From contig NZ_JABBGB010000003.1 in the NCBI RefSeq assembly GCF_012927185.1, positions 744,001 to 808,000 on the forward strand: a DNA stretch of 64,000 nt. Direction: 5' to 3'. Shown one piece after another: positions 34,672-42,946 of the stretch (the stretch's first letter is position 1; each line of letters opens with the position of its first letter). Under the pieces are notes generated by a model. That model was given only the letters and a program-made list of their open reading frames with translations. It was not told the DNA's origin and did not search any database. Both the position numbers and the translations under genes were made by a program. The DNA is from Pseudoflavitalea sp. G-6-1-2. Lineage in GTDB: Bacteria; Bacteroidota; Bacteroidia; Chitinophagales; Chitinophagaceae.

Positions 34672-35661
34672 ATGGAATACAGAGTATTAGGAGAAACAGA
34701 TGTTAAAGTATCGGCCATCACATTCGGTGCATGGGCTATCGGAGGATGGATGTGGGGAGGAGCAGACAGAAATGATGCGGTACGCGCCATCCGCGCCGCC
34801 TATAATGAAGGAGTTACCAGCATCGACACCGCTCCGATCTACGGAATGGGCGTGAGTGAAGAGATCGTGGCGGAAGCCATCAGCGGTATCCCCCGCGATA
34901 AAGTGCAGATACTTACCAAGTTCGGTATGCGCTGGGATGTGAAAGAGGGCGATTTTGTGATGAAGTCCAAAGACAACTACGGCAACGAGATCGATATCTA
35001 TAAACTTGCATCGAAGCAGAGTATAATAAAGGAGTGCGAAGATAGTCTTCGCCGCCTCAAAACCGACTACATCGATCTGATGCAGCTGCACTGGCCCGAT
35101 GTAACTACTCCGATCTCCGAAACCATGGAGGCGATGGAGATGTTGCTGCAGCAGGGCAAGATCCGTGCGGCGGGGGTGTGCAACTATAATGTGGATCAGA
35201 TGAAAGAAGCGAATCAGACGCTGAAGCTGGCTTCCGACCAGGTGAGTTACAGCATGATCTACCGCGATATAGAGCAGGAGCTGGTTCCTTATTGTATCGA
35301 GAACAAGCAGTCGGTGATCGCTTACAGTCCGCTTCAGAGAGGATTGCTTACCGGAAAGATCAAACCTGGTCACCAGTTCGGTGAAGGGGATACCCGCGAG
35401 GGTAATCGTTTTTACACAGAAGATAATATCATCAAAACTAATAAGTTCCTCGATTCAATTCGTCCATTGGCTGAAGTGAAGAGTGCAACTCTGGGGCAAT
35501 TGGTGCTTCGCTGGACCATCGATCAGCCGGGCATTACGGTGGCGCTGGCAGGAGCGAGAAATGAGGAGCAGGCAGTACAGAATGCACGGGCAATCAATGT
35601 GAAGCTGAGCAATGAAGAGTTGTTGTTCATCAGTACCAAACTGAAAGAGCACGGATTTTAA
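34672..35661 (+). CDS. Aldo/keto reductase
   Basis: 329 residues, a TIM-barrel NADPH-dependent oxidoreductase. Recognisable elements are the start EYRVLGETDVKVSAITFGAW, the catalytic region SIDTAPIYGMGVSEEIVAEA (Asp, Tyr), the Lys in VQILTKFG, YIDLMQLHWPD (His), and the C-terminal cofactor segment GITVALAGARNEEQAVQNA. It is closest to the general-stress/YhdN-like group by eye. Substrate unknown. Confidence 0.95.
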   Translation: MEYRVLGETDVKVSAITFGAWAIGGWMWGGADRNDAVRAIRAAYNEGVTSIDTAPIYGMGVSEEIVAEAISGIPRDKVQILTKFGMRWDVKEGDFVMKSKDNYGNEIDIYKLASKQSIIKECEDSLRRLKTDYIDLMQLHWPDVTTPISETMEAMEMLLQQGKIRAAGVCNYNVDQMKEANQTLKLASDQVSYSMIYRDIEQELVPYCIENKQSVIAYSPLQRGLLTGKIKPGHQFGEGDTREGNRFYTEDNIIKTNKFLDSIRPLAEVKSATLGQLVLRWTIDQPGITVALAGARNEEQAVQNARAINVKLSNEELLFISTKLKEHGF

Positions 35662-35752
35662 GGTGGCGGTGCCGGTTTATTTAACACAGAAAAATAATTC
35701 TTATATTAACTGTGTTTAGTAAATTAGGGAACACTTTAAAACTGCTGCCATT

Positions 35753-36151
35753 ATGATCAAACTTTCAGAGCTCAGATCGGGCGACCTTGTAAAGGCCAAA
35801 TATGAAGGCCAGATGATTGAAGGCGCTGTAACCGAAGTAAACAGAGAAGACAAAGAGGTAGGGGTAGAGACGGATGTTCAGGAGTACTTTTTTACGCCTG
35901 ACAGTCTGTTTCCGATACCACTCGATGAAAATCAATTGTTTAAGCTGGGATTTTCCCGGAATGTGCTGGACGACGGAGCCGTGAAGTATATGCGGAATTC
36001 CTTCAGGCTGATGATCCCGAAAGATGGGGATTTCAGTACGATGGAGCTCTGGTGGAGGGAGGACAGGAGGCATTTGGTTCAGCCGATCAATGTACATGAA
36101 TTGCAAAATCATTATCACCAGATGACCAAGGTAGATTTGACTCCTGCCTAG
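35753..36151 (+). CDS. Conserved hypothetical protein
   Basis: 132 residues, no signal peptide. An N-terminal SH3-like barrel is suggested by LRSGDLVKAKYEGQMIEGAV, followed by DSLFPIPLDENQLFKLGF and a C-terminal half with FRLMIPKDGDFSTMELWWRE and the HELQNHYHQMT motif. Proteins with this VHELQNLY-like ending are widespread in Bacteroidota, including mobile elements, but I know of no function. Upstream an AACACAG...CTGTGTT inverted repeat (about 35682-35717) lies in the leader region. Confidence 0.8.
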   Translation: MIKLSELRSGDLVKAKYEGQMIEGAVTEVNREDKEVGVETDVQEYFFTPDSLFPIPLDENQLFKLGFSRNVLDDGAVKYMRNSFRLMIPKDGDFSTMELWWREDRRHLVQPINVHELQNHYHQMTKVDLTPA

Positions 36152-36194
36152 GTTTTCCCAAAAAAAGATGCCAATTTCAGGCCCTGAAAGGCTT

Positions 36195-36272
36195 ATTCAG
36201 CCGGGATTTGAGGATTTATGAAAATTGCTGTGTTATTTTTTTCATATTTCCGGCTGAATATTCCTATCTTTG
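36195..36272 (+). promoter_or_regulatory. infA operon promoter with flanking inverted repeat
   Basis: TATCTTTG at 36265-36272 matches the -7 box, 18 bases before infA. ATTCAGCCGG (36195-36204) and CCGGCTGAAT (36250-36259) form a perfect 10-bp inverted repeat around the -33 region. It could be an operator or the hairpin of an upstream transcript. Confidence 0.6.
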
Positions 36273-36289
36273 CGCCTCCTTAAAAGTGT

Positions 36290-36508
36290 ATGGGTAAACA
36301 ACCTTTAATCAAACAAGATGGACAAATTACAGAAGCACTGTCGAACGCTATGTTCAAAGTGAAGCTGGAAAACGGCCACGAAATCCTGGCCACCATCTCC
36401 GGAAAGATGCGCATGAATTATATCCGTATTCTTCCGGGTGACAAAGTAGGGGTGGAAATGAGCCCGTATGACTTGTCCAGAGGAAGGATAATTTTCAGGT
36501 ATAAATAG
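36290..36508 (+). CDS. infA: Translation initiation factor IF-1
   Basis: 72 residues, exactly the usual size. An S1-like OB fold: [40 protein letters not shown] and a C-terminal [18 protein letters not shown]. It binds the ribosomal A site and, with IF-2 and IF-3, controls initiation. First gene of the ribosomal/RNA polymerase alpha operon. Confidence 0.98.
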   Translation: MGKQPLIKQDGQITEALSNAMFKVKLENGHEILATISGKMRMNYIRILPGDKVGVEMSPYDLSRGRIIFRYK

Positions 36509-36543
36509 CATCGCTGTAAAGCCGTTGCATAAAAACAAACGTT

Positions 36544-36660
36544 ATGAAAGTTAGAGCATCAATTAAAAAACGTAGCGCTGATTGCAAGATCGTGAGAAGG
36601 AAAGGGCGTCTTTATGTGATCAACAAAAAGAATCCCCGCTTCAAACAACGTCAGGGATAA
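36544..36660 (+). CDS. rpmJ: 50S ribosomal protein L36
   Basis: 38 residues from ATG 36544: [20 protein letters not shown] at the start and [12 protein letters not shown] at the end. It is the standard short L36. Of the zinc-binding residues of the C+ form (Cys-Cys-Cys-His) only one Cys is present, so this is the zinc-free (C-) type. Lies between infA and rpsM. Confidence 0.97.
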   Translation: MKVRASIKKRSADCKIVRRKGRLYVINKKNPRFKQRQG

Positions 36661-36700
36661 TCAGCAATCATTCATCAACTACAAACAATAAACAGTAAAT

Positions 36701-37081
36701 ATGGCACGTATTGCCGGTGTAGACTTACCTAAGAATAAGCGTGGCGTGATCGGTCTTACCTATATCTTTGGTATCGGTCGTTCTACTTCTGAGTACATCC
36801 TGGATAAAGCAGGGATTGATGTTAGCAAGAAAGTTCATCAGTGGAATGACGATGAGCTGAATGCTATCCGTACAATCATTACCAACGAGTTCAAAGTAGA
36901 AGGACAATTGCGTTCTGAAGTACAGATGAGCATCAAGCGTCTGCTTGATATCGCCTGCTACCGTGGACTGCGCCATCGTAAAGGTCTGCCTGTTCGTGGT
37001 CAACGCACCCGCACCAACAGCCGTACGAGAAAAGGTAAACGTAAAACAGTTGCCGGTAAGAAAAAGGCCGCTAAGAAATAG
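36701..37081 (+). CDS. rpsM: 30S ribosomal protein S13
   Basis: 126 residues, full length. [20 protein letters not shown] at the start, the [10 protein letters not shown] helix-two-turn-helix, and the basic tail [20 protein letters not shown] followed by lysines. It sits in the 30S head and contacts the 50S subunit and P-site tRNA. Followed by an unusually long 164-base spacer before rpsK. Confidence 0.98.
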   Translation: MARIAGVDLPKNKRGVIGLTYIFGIGRSTSEYILDKAGIDVSKKVHQWNDDELNAIRTIITNEFKVEGQLRSEVQMSIKRLLDIACYRGLRHRKGLPVRGQRTRTNSRTRKGKRKTVAGKKKAAKK

Positions 37082-37087
37082 ATTGTT

Positions 37088-37214
37088 AAGGCGCAACTCA
37101 CCGTTGCGTCTTTCATCATATTCAGACCTGTTGTTCTTACAAGCAGCATAACCGTGAACCGGTACCGGATCGCAAGGGTCGGCAGGAGGATCGGTTCCAC
37201 TCACGCAAGTGAGG
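37088..37214 (+). promoter_or_regulatory. Structured spacer between rpsM and rpsK
   Basis: AAGGCGCAAC (37088-37097) pairs with GTTGCGTCTT (37103-37112) with one G-U pair and is followed by TTTCAT, like a weak terminator or attenuator. Further on are GATCGCAAGG (37168-37177), also found in the next spacer, and a CTCAC-GCAA-GTGAG tetraloop hairpin (37200-37213) followed by ATTTTT. It may be a leader that regulates the downstream genes. Confidence 0.5.
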
Positions 37215-37245
37215 ATTTTTAAAAAACAGACTACCTTTTTATTTT

Positions 37246-37659
37246 ATGGCTAAAGCACAAGGAAATCAGAAAGGCGGCGCTAAAGCAGCTGCCAAGAAGA
37301 GAGTGGTTAAAGTTGACTCTTACGGAGATGCACATATCTCTGCGAGCTTCAACAACCTCATCATCAGCATCACTAACAAACAAGGCCAGGTTATCTCCTG
37401 GAGCAGTGCCGGTAAAATGGGCTTCCGTGGTTCTAAAAAGAACACACCGTATGCAGCTCAGATGGCATCTGCTGATGCAGCAAAAACTGCGATCGACGCA
37501 GGTGTGAAGAAAGTAGACGTATACGTTCAGGGCCCAGGTGCAGGTCGCGAAGGTGCGATCCGTTCACTCGCTCAGAATGGTATCGAAGTGGTGATGATCA
37601 AAGACGTAACTCCGCTGCCACACAACGGATGCCGTCCTCCAAAGAAAAGAAGAGTTTAG
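37246..37659 (+). CDS. rpsK: 30S ribosomal protein S11
   Basis: 137 residues. A Lys/Ala-rich N-terminal extension precedes the core: [60 protein letters not shown] and the C-terminal [17 protein letters not shown]. It is part of the 30S platform near the mRNA exit. Flanked by two long structured spacers. Confidence 0.98.
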   Translation: MAKAQGNQKGGAKAAAKKRVVKVDSYGDAHISASFNNLIISITNKQGQVISWSSAGKMGFRGSKKNTPYAAQMASADAAKTAIDAGVKKVDVYVQGPGAGREGAIRSLAQNGIEVVMIKDVTPLPHNGCRPPKKRRV

Positions 37660-37671
37660 TATTTATACCGG

Positions 37672-37770
37672 CTTTCAGCAAAGGATCAGATTTCGTCTGC
37701 CTTTGCTGAAAGTTTATTTTATAACCGGGTCTGCGATTCATTTTTATTGATTTTTACTGATCGCAAGGCC
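37672..37770 (+). promoter_or_regulatory. Long hairpin and structured spacer between rpsK and rpsD
   Basis: CTTTCAGCAAAGG (37672-37684) pairs perfectly with CCTTTGCTGAAAG (37700-37712), extended by inner CAGA/TCTG (37687-37690 / 37696-37699), and is followed by TTTATTTTAT: this has the form of an intrinsic terminator or attenuator inside the operon. A second pairing TGCGAT...ATCGCA (about 37731-37766) includes the motif GATCGCAAGG (37759-37768). S4 is a known autoregulator in other bacteria, so an S4 leader is a fair guess. Confidence 0.65.
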
Positions 37771-37796
37771 GTCAACAAAAAATCAATTACACAATT

Positions 37797-38402
37797 ATGG
37801 CACGTTATACTGGACCGAAAACAAGAATCTGCCGCATCTTCGGCGAGCCTATCTTAGGCAATGGCAAGTACCTCAGCAAAAACAGCAATCCTCCAGGTCA
37901 GCATGGACCAACCAAAAAGCGTAAAGCTCCAGGTGAGTATGCATTGCAGCTGAAAGAAAAACAAAAAGCCAAATACACTTACGGTGTACTGGAGAAACAA
38001 TTCCGCAGAACTTTCGACGAAGCTGCACGCCGTAAAGGTGCAACAGGTGAGAACCTGATGAAGCTTCTGGAAGCTCGTCTCGATAACGCTGTATACCGCC
38101 TCGGTATGGCTGCAAGCCGCCCAGGTGCTCGTCAGCTCGTTAGCCACAAACACGTAACCGTGAATGGCGAAGTGGTGAACATTCCTTCTTTCCAGCTGAA
38201 ACCCGGTGATGTTATCGGTGTTCGTGAGAAAGACAAATCAAATGCTTCTATCACTGGCACTTTCCGCGGAAAGAATGCAAAATTCACATGGATGGACTGG
38301 AGTGAAGGTGAAATGCAGGGTACATTCGTAGCTTATCCTGAGCGCGAAAGCATCCCTGAGAACATTAAAGAGCAGTTGATTGTTGAATTGTATTCTAAGT
38401 AA
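37797..38402 (+). CDS. rpsD: 30S ribosomal protein S4
   Basis: 201 residues, full length. [19 protein letters not shown] at the start, [20 protein letters not shown], then the S4 RNA-binding domain ([40 protein letters not shown]). An early 16S rRNA assembly protein; in several bacteria S4 also represses its own operon. It follows a strong hairpin and precedes rpoA by 23 bp. Confidence 0.98.
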   Translation: MARYTGPKTRICRIFGEPILGNGKYLSKNSNPPGQHGPTKKRKAPGEYALQLKEKQKAKYTYGVLEKQFRRTFDEAARRKGATGENLMKLLEARLDNAVYRLGMAASRPGARQLVSHKHVTVNGEVVNIPSFQLKPGDVIGVREKDKSNASITGTFRGKNAKFTWMDWSEGEMQGTFVAYPERESIPENIKEQLIVELYSK

Positions 38403-38425
38403 TCATTAAACTGAAATTTTAAAAT

Positions 38426-39427
38426 ATGGCCATTTTAAATTTCCAAAAACCAGACAAGATCGTTCTGCAAAAAGCAACGGAGTTTGAAGCTCAGTTTGAG
38501 TTTCGTCCGTTGGAACCCGGCTTTGGTGTTACCATCGGCAACGCCCTCCGCAGGGTTCTGCTGAGCTCACTCGAAGGTTTTGCGATCACTGGTATCCGCA
38601 TCGAAGGTGTAGACCATGAGTTCGCTACCATCAAGGGTATCACAGAGGACGTACTGGAAATCATTCTGAACCTGAAACAGGTTCGCTTCAAGAAGAAAGT
38701 GGAGCATGAAGTGGCCCAGGAAAAGATCACCCTGAGCATCAAAAATAAAGCAGAATTCACTGCCGGCATGATCGGAGAAGCTACACAAAGCTTCGAGATC
38801 ATGAACCCCGAGCTGCTGATCTGCACACTCGACAGCTCTGCCAAACTGGATATCGAACTCTCTGTATCCAAAGGCCGTGGTTATGTTCCTGCAGAGGAGA
38901 ATAAAGTAAAAGACGCACCATTTGGTTATATCCCAACTGATGCTATTTACACTCCGATCAAGAATGTAAAATACGCTATCGAGAATACCCGTGTGGAACA
39001 ACGTACCGACTATGAGAAACTCATCATGGACGTTACCACCGACGGTACCATTCACCCTGAAGAAGCGGTGAAACAAGCCAGCCGCATCCTGATCCAGCAC
39101 CTGATGATCATCACTGATGAGAACATCACTTTCGACAACAAAGAAGATAAGAAAGAAGATGTGGTGGATGAGCAAATGCTGCAACTGCGCAAGATCCTGA
39201 AAACTCCGCTGGAAGATCTGGATCTCTCTGTTCGCGCCTTCAACTGTCTGAAAGCCGCTAAGATCAACTCACTCTCTGAGCTGGTTCAGTACGAGCAGGA
39301 AGACCTGATGAAGTTCCGTAACTTCGGTCAGAAATCTCTGGCTGAAATCGAGCAGGTGCTCGCAGAAAGAGGCCTCCACTTCGGTATGGACCTCAGCAAG
39401 CTGGGTTTAGACAAAGAAGAACTCTAG
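38426..39427 (+). CDS. rpoA: DNA-directed RNA polymerase alpha subunit
   Basis: 333 residues, usual length. N-terminal dimerisation domain (FEFRPLEPGFGVTIGNALRR, LLSSLEGFAITGIRIEGV), a linker, and the C-terminal domain (LEDLDLSVRAFNCLKAAKIN, then MKFRNFGQKSLAEIEQVL) that contacts promoter DNA and activators. In Bacteroidota it works with the unusual primary sigma factor recognising TTTG/TAnnTTTG promoters such as those in this window. Confidence 0.99.
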   Translation: MAILNFQKPDKIVLQKATEFEAQFEFRPLEPGFGVTIGNALRRVLLSSLEGFAITGIRIEGVDHEFATIKGITEDVLEIILNLKQVRFKKKVEHEVAQEKITLSIKNKAEFTAGMIGEATQSFEIMNPELLICTLDSSAKLDIELSVSKGRGYVPAEENKVKDAPFGYIPTDAIYTPIKNVKYAIENTRVEQRTDYEKLIMDVTTDGTIHPEEAVKQASRILIQHLMIITDENITFDNKEDKKEDVVDEQMLQLRKILKTPLEDLDLSVRAFNCLKAAKINSLSELVQYEQEDLMKFRNFGQKSLAEIEQVLAERGLHFGMDLSKLGLDKEEL

Positions 39428-39490
39428 TAAATATTCACTTGTAGGCTGCAATTCCTGACACGGTGCAGCTGAAATTTAAAACTTAACGTC

Positions 39491-39964
39491 ATGCGTCACG
39501 GAGACAAGATCAACAATCTCGGCAGAACTGCCAGCCACAGAGCGGCGTTGCTCAGCAACATGACCTGCCAGCTGATCATGCACAAGCGTATCGTAACTAC
39601 CCTGGCTAAAGCCAAGGCACTGCGTAAATATGCTGAGCCACTGATCACTAAAGGAAAAGAGAACACTACTCACCAACGTAGAACTGTGTTCAGCTACCTG
39701 CAGGATAAAGAAGCTGTTACCGAACTGTTCGGACCAATTGCAGAAAAGATCGGCGGCCGCCCAGGTGGTTACACCCGCATCATTAAGCTTGGTATCCGTC
39801 AGGGTGACAACGCTGAAAGAGCAATGATCGAACTGGTAGATTTCAACGAGATCTACGGTAAAGGAAAAGGTGAAGTGAAAGAAGCAGCTAAGAAAACACG
39901 TCGTAGCCGCTCTACCACTAAAAAAGCTGATGAAGCTGCACCTGAAACTCCTGCAGCCGAGTAA
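39491..39964 (+). CDS. rplQ: 50S ribosomal protein L17
   Basis: 157 residues: a ~120-residue core ([60 protein letters not shown]) followed by a charged extension of about 30 residues rich in Lys, Ala and Glu. Such tails are common in Bacteroidota L17. Last gene of the operon, with a terminator 30 bp downstream. Confidence 0.98.
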   Translation: MRHGDKINNLGRTASHRAALLSNMTCQLIMHKRIVTTLAKAKALRKYAEPLITKGKENTTHQRRTVFSYLQDKEAVTELFGPIAEKIGGRPGGYTRIIKLGIRQGDNAERAMIELVDFNEIYGKGKGEVKEAAKKTRRSRSTTKKADEAAPETPAAE

Positions 39965-39993
39965 TCATAATGATCAACGCATCAATCATATTA

Positions 39994-40026
39994 AAGCCCT
40001 GCTTGCAAAAGAGCAGGGCTTTTTTA
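39994..40026 (+). terminator. Rho-independent terminator of the ribosomal operon
   Basis: AAGCCCTGCT (39994-40003) pairs with AGCAGGGCTT (40012-40021) followed by a run of T to about 40025. Confidence 0.92.
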
Positions 40027-40109
40027 CGGCCCGTTGGGAAACTGTGAAAATTTAGCAGGCTACATTCCCTGATTTTATTGTTTCTTTGCAAAACTTTTTT
40101 AGAAAAATC

Positions 40110-41219
40110 ATGTCAACACCTCTTCACAAGCCCGCCATACTCCTCCTGGACGACGGTACGGTTCATTATGGTAAAGCATTTGGTAAGATCGGTACTACCA
40201 CCGGCGAGATCTGTTTCAATACAGGCATGACCGGTTATCAGGAAGTATTTACCGATCCCAGCTATTACGGACAGGTCATCATCATGAACAATGTGCACAT
40301 AGGCAACTATGGTGTAAAGGATAACGAAGTGGAGTCTGACAGTGTTAAGATCCGTGGACTGATCGCGCGCAACCTCGAAGAGCTGTACAGCCGCAAAATG
40401 GCCGACGGATCGCTCGATGCCTACATGGAGAAAAACAATATCGTGTGCATCGAAGGCATCGACACCCGCGCACTGGTACTTCACGTTCGTGAAGCTGGCG
40501 CCATGAACTGCATCATCTCTTCAGAAATCACCGATGTGGAAGAACTGAAGAAGCAACTCGCACAGGTGCCCAGTATGGACGGTCTCGAACTGGCCAGCTT
40601 CGTTACTACCAAAGAGCCTTATACGCTCGGTGATCCCAATTCTGATGTTCGCATCTCCGTAATCGACTTCGGTACCAAACAGCACATTCTGCAATGCATG
40701 GTCGACAGAGGAGCACACCTGAAAGTATTCCCTGCAAAATCGAGCATCGCCGATCTGAAAGCGTTTAACCCTAACGGTTATTTCATCTCCAATGGCCCCG
40801 GAGACCCCGCAGCCATGGATTATGCCATCGCAACCGTGAAGGATATCATCAACGAAAACAAACCCACTTTCGGTATCTGCCTCGGCCATCAGCTGCTGGC
40901 ACTCGCCAATGGTGTGGACACTTATAAACTGCATCGCGGTCACCGTGGCCTCAACCACCCGGTGAAGAACCTGCTCACAGGCAAATGCGAAGTAACTACA
41001 CAGAACCACGGGTTCGGAGTAGATCCCAAGTCTGTAAAAAATGCAGCCAATGTGGAAGTAACCCACATCAACCTGAACGACGATTCAATTGAAGGTATCC
41101 GTCTTAAAGACAGACCTGCCTTCTCCGTACAATATCACCCGGAAAGCACGCCCGGCCCGCACGACAGCCGTTATCTCTTCGATGATTTCATCGAAATGAT
41201 CAAAACGCAGAAGCAATAA
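40110..41219 (+). CDS. carA: Carbamoyl phosphate synthase small subunit
   Basis: 369 residues from ATG 40110 (MSTPLHKPAILLLDDGTVHY); the in-frame ATG at 40086 is less likely. N-terminal CPSase_sm_chain domain (GEICFNTGMTGYQEVFTDPS) and a class I glutamine amidotransferase domain with FGICLGHQLLAL (nucleophilic Cys) and the His-Glu pair in VQYHPESTPGPHDS. It provides ammonia from glutamine for carbamoyl phosphate used in pyrimidine and arginine synthesis. carB is not adjacent. Confidence 0.97.
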   Translation: MSTPLHKPAILLLDDGTVHYGKAFGKIGTTTGEICFNTGMTGYQEVFTDPSYYGQVIIMNNVHIGNYGVKDNEVESDSVKIRGLIARNLEELYSRKMADGSLDAYMEKNNIVCIEGIDTRALVLHVREAGAMNCIISSEITDVEELKKQLAQVPSMDGLELASFVTTKEPYTLGDPNSDVRISVIDFGTKQHILQCMVDRGAHLKVFPAKSSIADLKAFNPNGYFISNGPGDPAAMDYAIATVKDIINENKPTFGICLGHQLLALANGVDTYKLHRGHRGLNHPVKNLLTGKCEVTTQNHGFGVDPKSVKNAANVEVTHINLNDDSIEGIRLKDRPAFSVQYHPESTPGPHDSRYLFDDFIEMIKTQKQ

Positions 41220-41243
41220 GCCGGAGCTTCCGAATTTTTACTG

Positions 41244-41288
41244 AACCAGCCACCAATGCAAGCGATTGCAGGTGGCTGGTTTTATTTT
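41244..41288 (+). terminator. Rho-independent terminator of carA
   Basis: AACCAGCCACC (41244-41254) pairs with GGTGGCTGGTT (41271-41281), followed by TTATTTT. Confidence 0.88.
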
Positions 41289-41302
41289 AAACTGAACATC
41301 TA

Positions 41303-42139
41303 ATGAAGATTTTCTACATCCCCTTAGCCATTTTCCTGCTTTTTGTTTCCTGCAAAAAGGACAATGAAAAAGAAGAGAATTACAATACTTGTGGTATTGT
41401 AAAAGTCACAAATCAGTATACGAATTCTCAAACACAATCAGCACTGCTTGCTTTCAATACGAAGGGACAGCTGGATTCTGTTATTTCCGACGTATACGGT
41501 TCGAAACTACTCAGGAAACTGATCAGAGACCCGCAAACCGGACGGATCAATGCCATTCGGATCTATGGCAGTGCGGATGCAGTTCTTACCTACAATGATG
41601 CTGGTCAGCTGATCAAAACAGAGGCAGGGGCGGCCCGTATGACCTATGAATATGCCGAAGGCAAATTATTGAAGGCAACCTATCATACCCAGAAATTCGA
41701 AGCTCCCCCCGGATTAACTCCAAGGTCGGAGTTCTATCCCGAATTCAACACAGAGGGTAACATGACCAGGCTCACTGAAAAAGACCTTTACCATGGATTT
41801 CGTTTTGTAACAACCTTCGACTACACCAATATCCCCAATCCCTGCCGGGATCTCGGCTATGTAAACATGCTCGCAATGGCAGGATTTGTTACTCCAACCA
41901 ATTTTGTTTTTCAGAATGGATTCACCGGATGTTTCGATAACGGTCCATTTATGGTAAAATCATATCGCAAGGTTGTTTATAATGAACGGGGCGTTGAAGA
42001 GAATATCACTGAGGGAACGTTGCAATATACTTTTGATGAAAAAGGAAGGATGCTTACCAGTCAGCCTATCATTAAGGATCTTACAACTAACATCACTTTA
42101 GCTTTCGATAAGCAGACATATGCTTATGGGTGCAAATAA
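41303..42139 (+). CDS. Lipoprotein with YD/RHS-like repeats, function unknown
   Basis: 278 residues. Lipobox FVSC with Cys about 17, followed by KKDNEKEEN, a charged spacer typical of surface-exposed Bacteroidota lipoproteins. The body has beta-hairpin repeats of the kind seen in RHS/YD-containing lipoproteins: VLTYNDAGQLIKTEAGAARM, TYEYAEGKLLKATY, PEFNTEGNMTRLTE, and LQYTFDEKGRMLTSQP. No enzyme motif. Single gene between two terminators. Confidence 0.8.
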   Translation: MKIFYIPLAIFLLFVSCKKDNEKEENYNTCGIVKVTNQYTNSQTQSALLAFNTKGQLDSVISDVYGSKLLRKLIRDPQTGRINAIRIYGSADAVLTYNDAGQLIKTEAGAARMTYEYAEGKLLKATYHTQKFEAPPGLTPRSEFYPEFNTEGNMTRLTEKDLYHGFRFVTTFDYTNIPNPCRDLGYVNMLAMAGFVTPTNFVFQNGFTGCFDNGPFMVKSYRKVVYNERGVEENITEGTLQYTFDEKGRMLTSQPIIKDLTTNITLAFDKQTYAYGCK

Positions 42140-42162
42140 TGGAAACTAATTCTATACCGAGA

Positions 42163-42191
42163 GCCTGCATCATTTGTATGCAGGCTTTTTT
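42163..42191 (+). terminator. Rho-independent terminator
   Basis: GCCTGCAT (42163-42170) pairs with ATGCAGGC (42178-42185), then six T. Ends the YD-like lipoprotein gene. Confidence 0.9.
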
Positions 42192-42377
42192 GTTGCTACC
42201 CATTTACCATGAATTTTTTTCTACCATTTTCCCTACCCATTGATTCTCAATAACAAAGCATCCTGCCTCCAAATTTCCTCAAAAAAACTCCCGATTTCTT
42301 ACGTACAAACATACCCGTAAAAGCTCTTATCTTATAGAGCCATAACCCCGAACTAACACCGAAACTGCAACGTACTA

Positions 42378-42929
42378 ATGAGAAAACCGGCTGACTGTAA
42401 CATACAGGATCTGGTAAGGCGTCTGAAACTTGGAGACGAAACCGCCTTTACAGCCATCTACAATGTGTACTGGAAGCAACTCTTTTATGTAGTGCATAAA
42501 AGACTTCATTCGTTGGAAGATAGCAAAGAGATCATCCAGAGCGTTTTCTTTACCCTTTGGGAAAAGCGCGCACAACTGGAGATCGCAGACCTTAACCTAT
42601 ATCTTTCCGCCATGACCCGGCATGCCGTATACAAACACCTTGCCCGGCAGAAACGCGGAAGAACTTATCTGCGCGAACAAATCAATCAGCACAACAAATC
42701 AGTATCGAACACTACAGACTACGAGAACAAATTCTTTCTGCAGCTCCTCAATAAATTCTCCGATTCTCTGCCGGACAAATACCGGATTGTATTTGTACAG
42801 CACAAGCTTCTGGACAAACCTATCGATGAAATAGCTACGCAGCTGGGTGTTTCTCCCCGCACTGTAGAAGGATATGTTTCTAAGGTTATGACAATTATGC
42901 GCGATCACGGAAGAAAGATCGCGTTCTAA
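42378..42929 (+). CDS. FecI-type ECF RNA polymerase sigma factor
   Basis: 183 residues. Sigma70 region 2 (LKLGDETAFTAIYNVYWKQL, then LEDSKEIIQSVFFTLWEKR) and region 4 (LPDKYRIVFVQHKLLDKPID, EIATQLGVSPRTVEGYVSKV). It is the Bacteroidota ECF group that switches on SusC/SusD loci in response to the cognate receptor. FecR follows after 17 bp and SusC/SusD further down. Confidence 0.96.
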   Translation: MRKPADCNIQDLVRRLKLGDETAFTAIYNVYWKQLFYVVHKRLHSLEDSKEIIQSVFFTLWEKRAQLEIADLNLYLSAMTRHAVYKHLARQKRGRTYLREQINQHNKSVSNTTDYENKFFLQLLNKFSDSLPDKYRIVFVQHKLLDKPIDEIATQLGVSPRTVEGYVSKVMTIMRDHGRKIAF

Positions 42930-42946
42930 AACGAAGGCAAAATAGT

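Noticed and set aside
40521-41066. Minus-strand open frame opposite carA
   Set aside because: Antisense shadow; no domain and no promoter-like box at its start.
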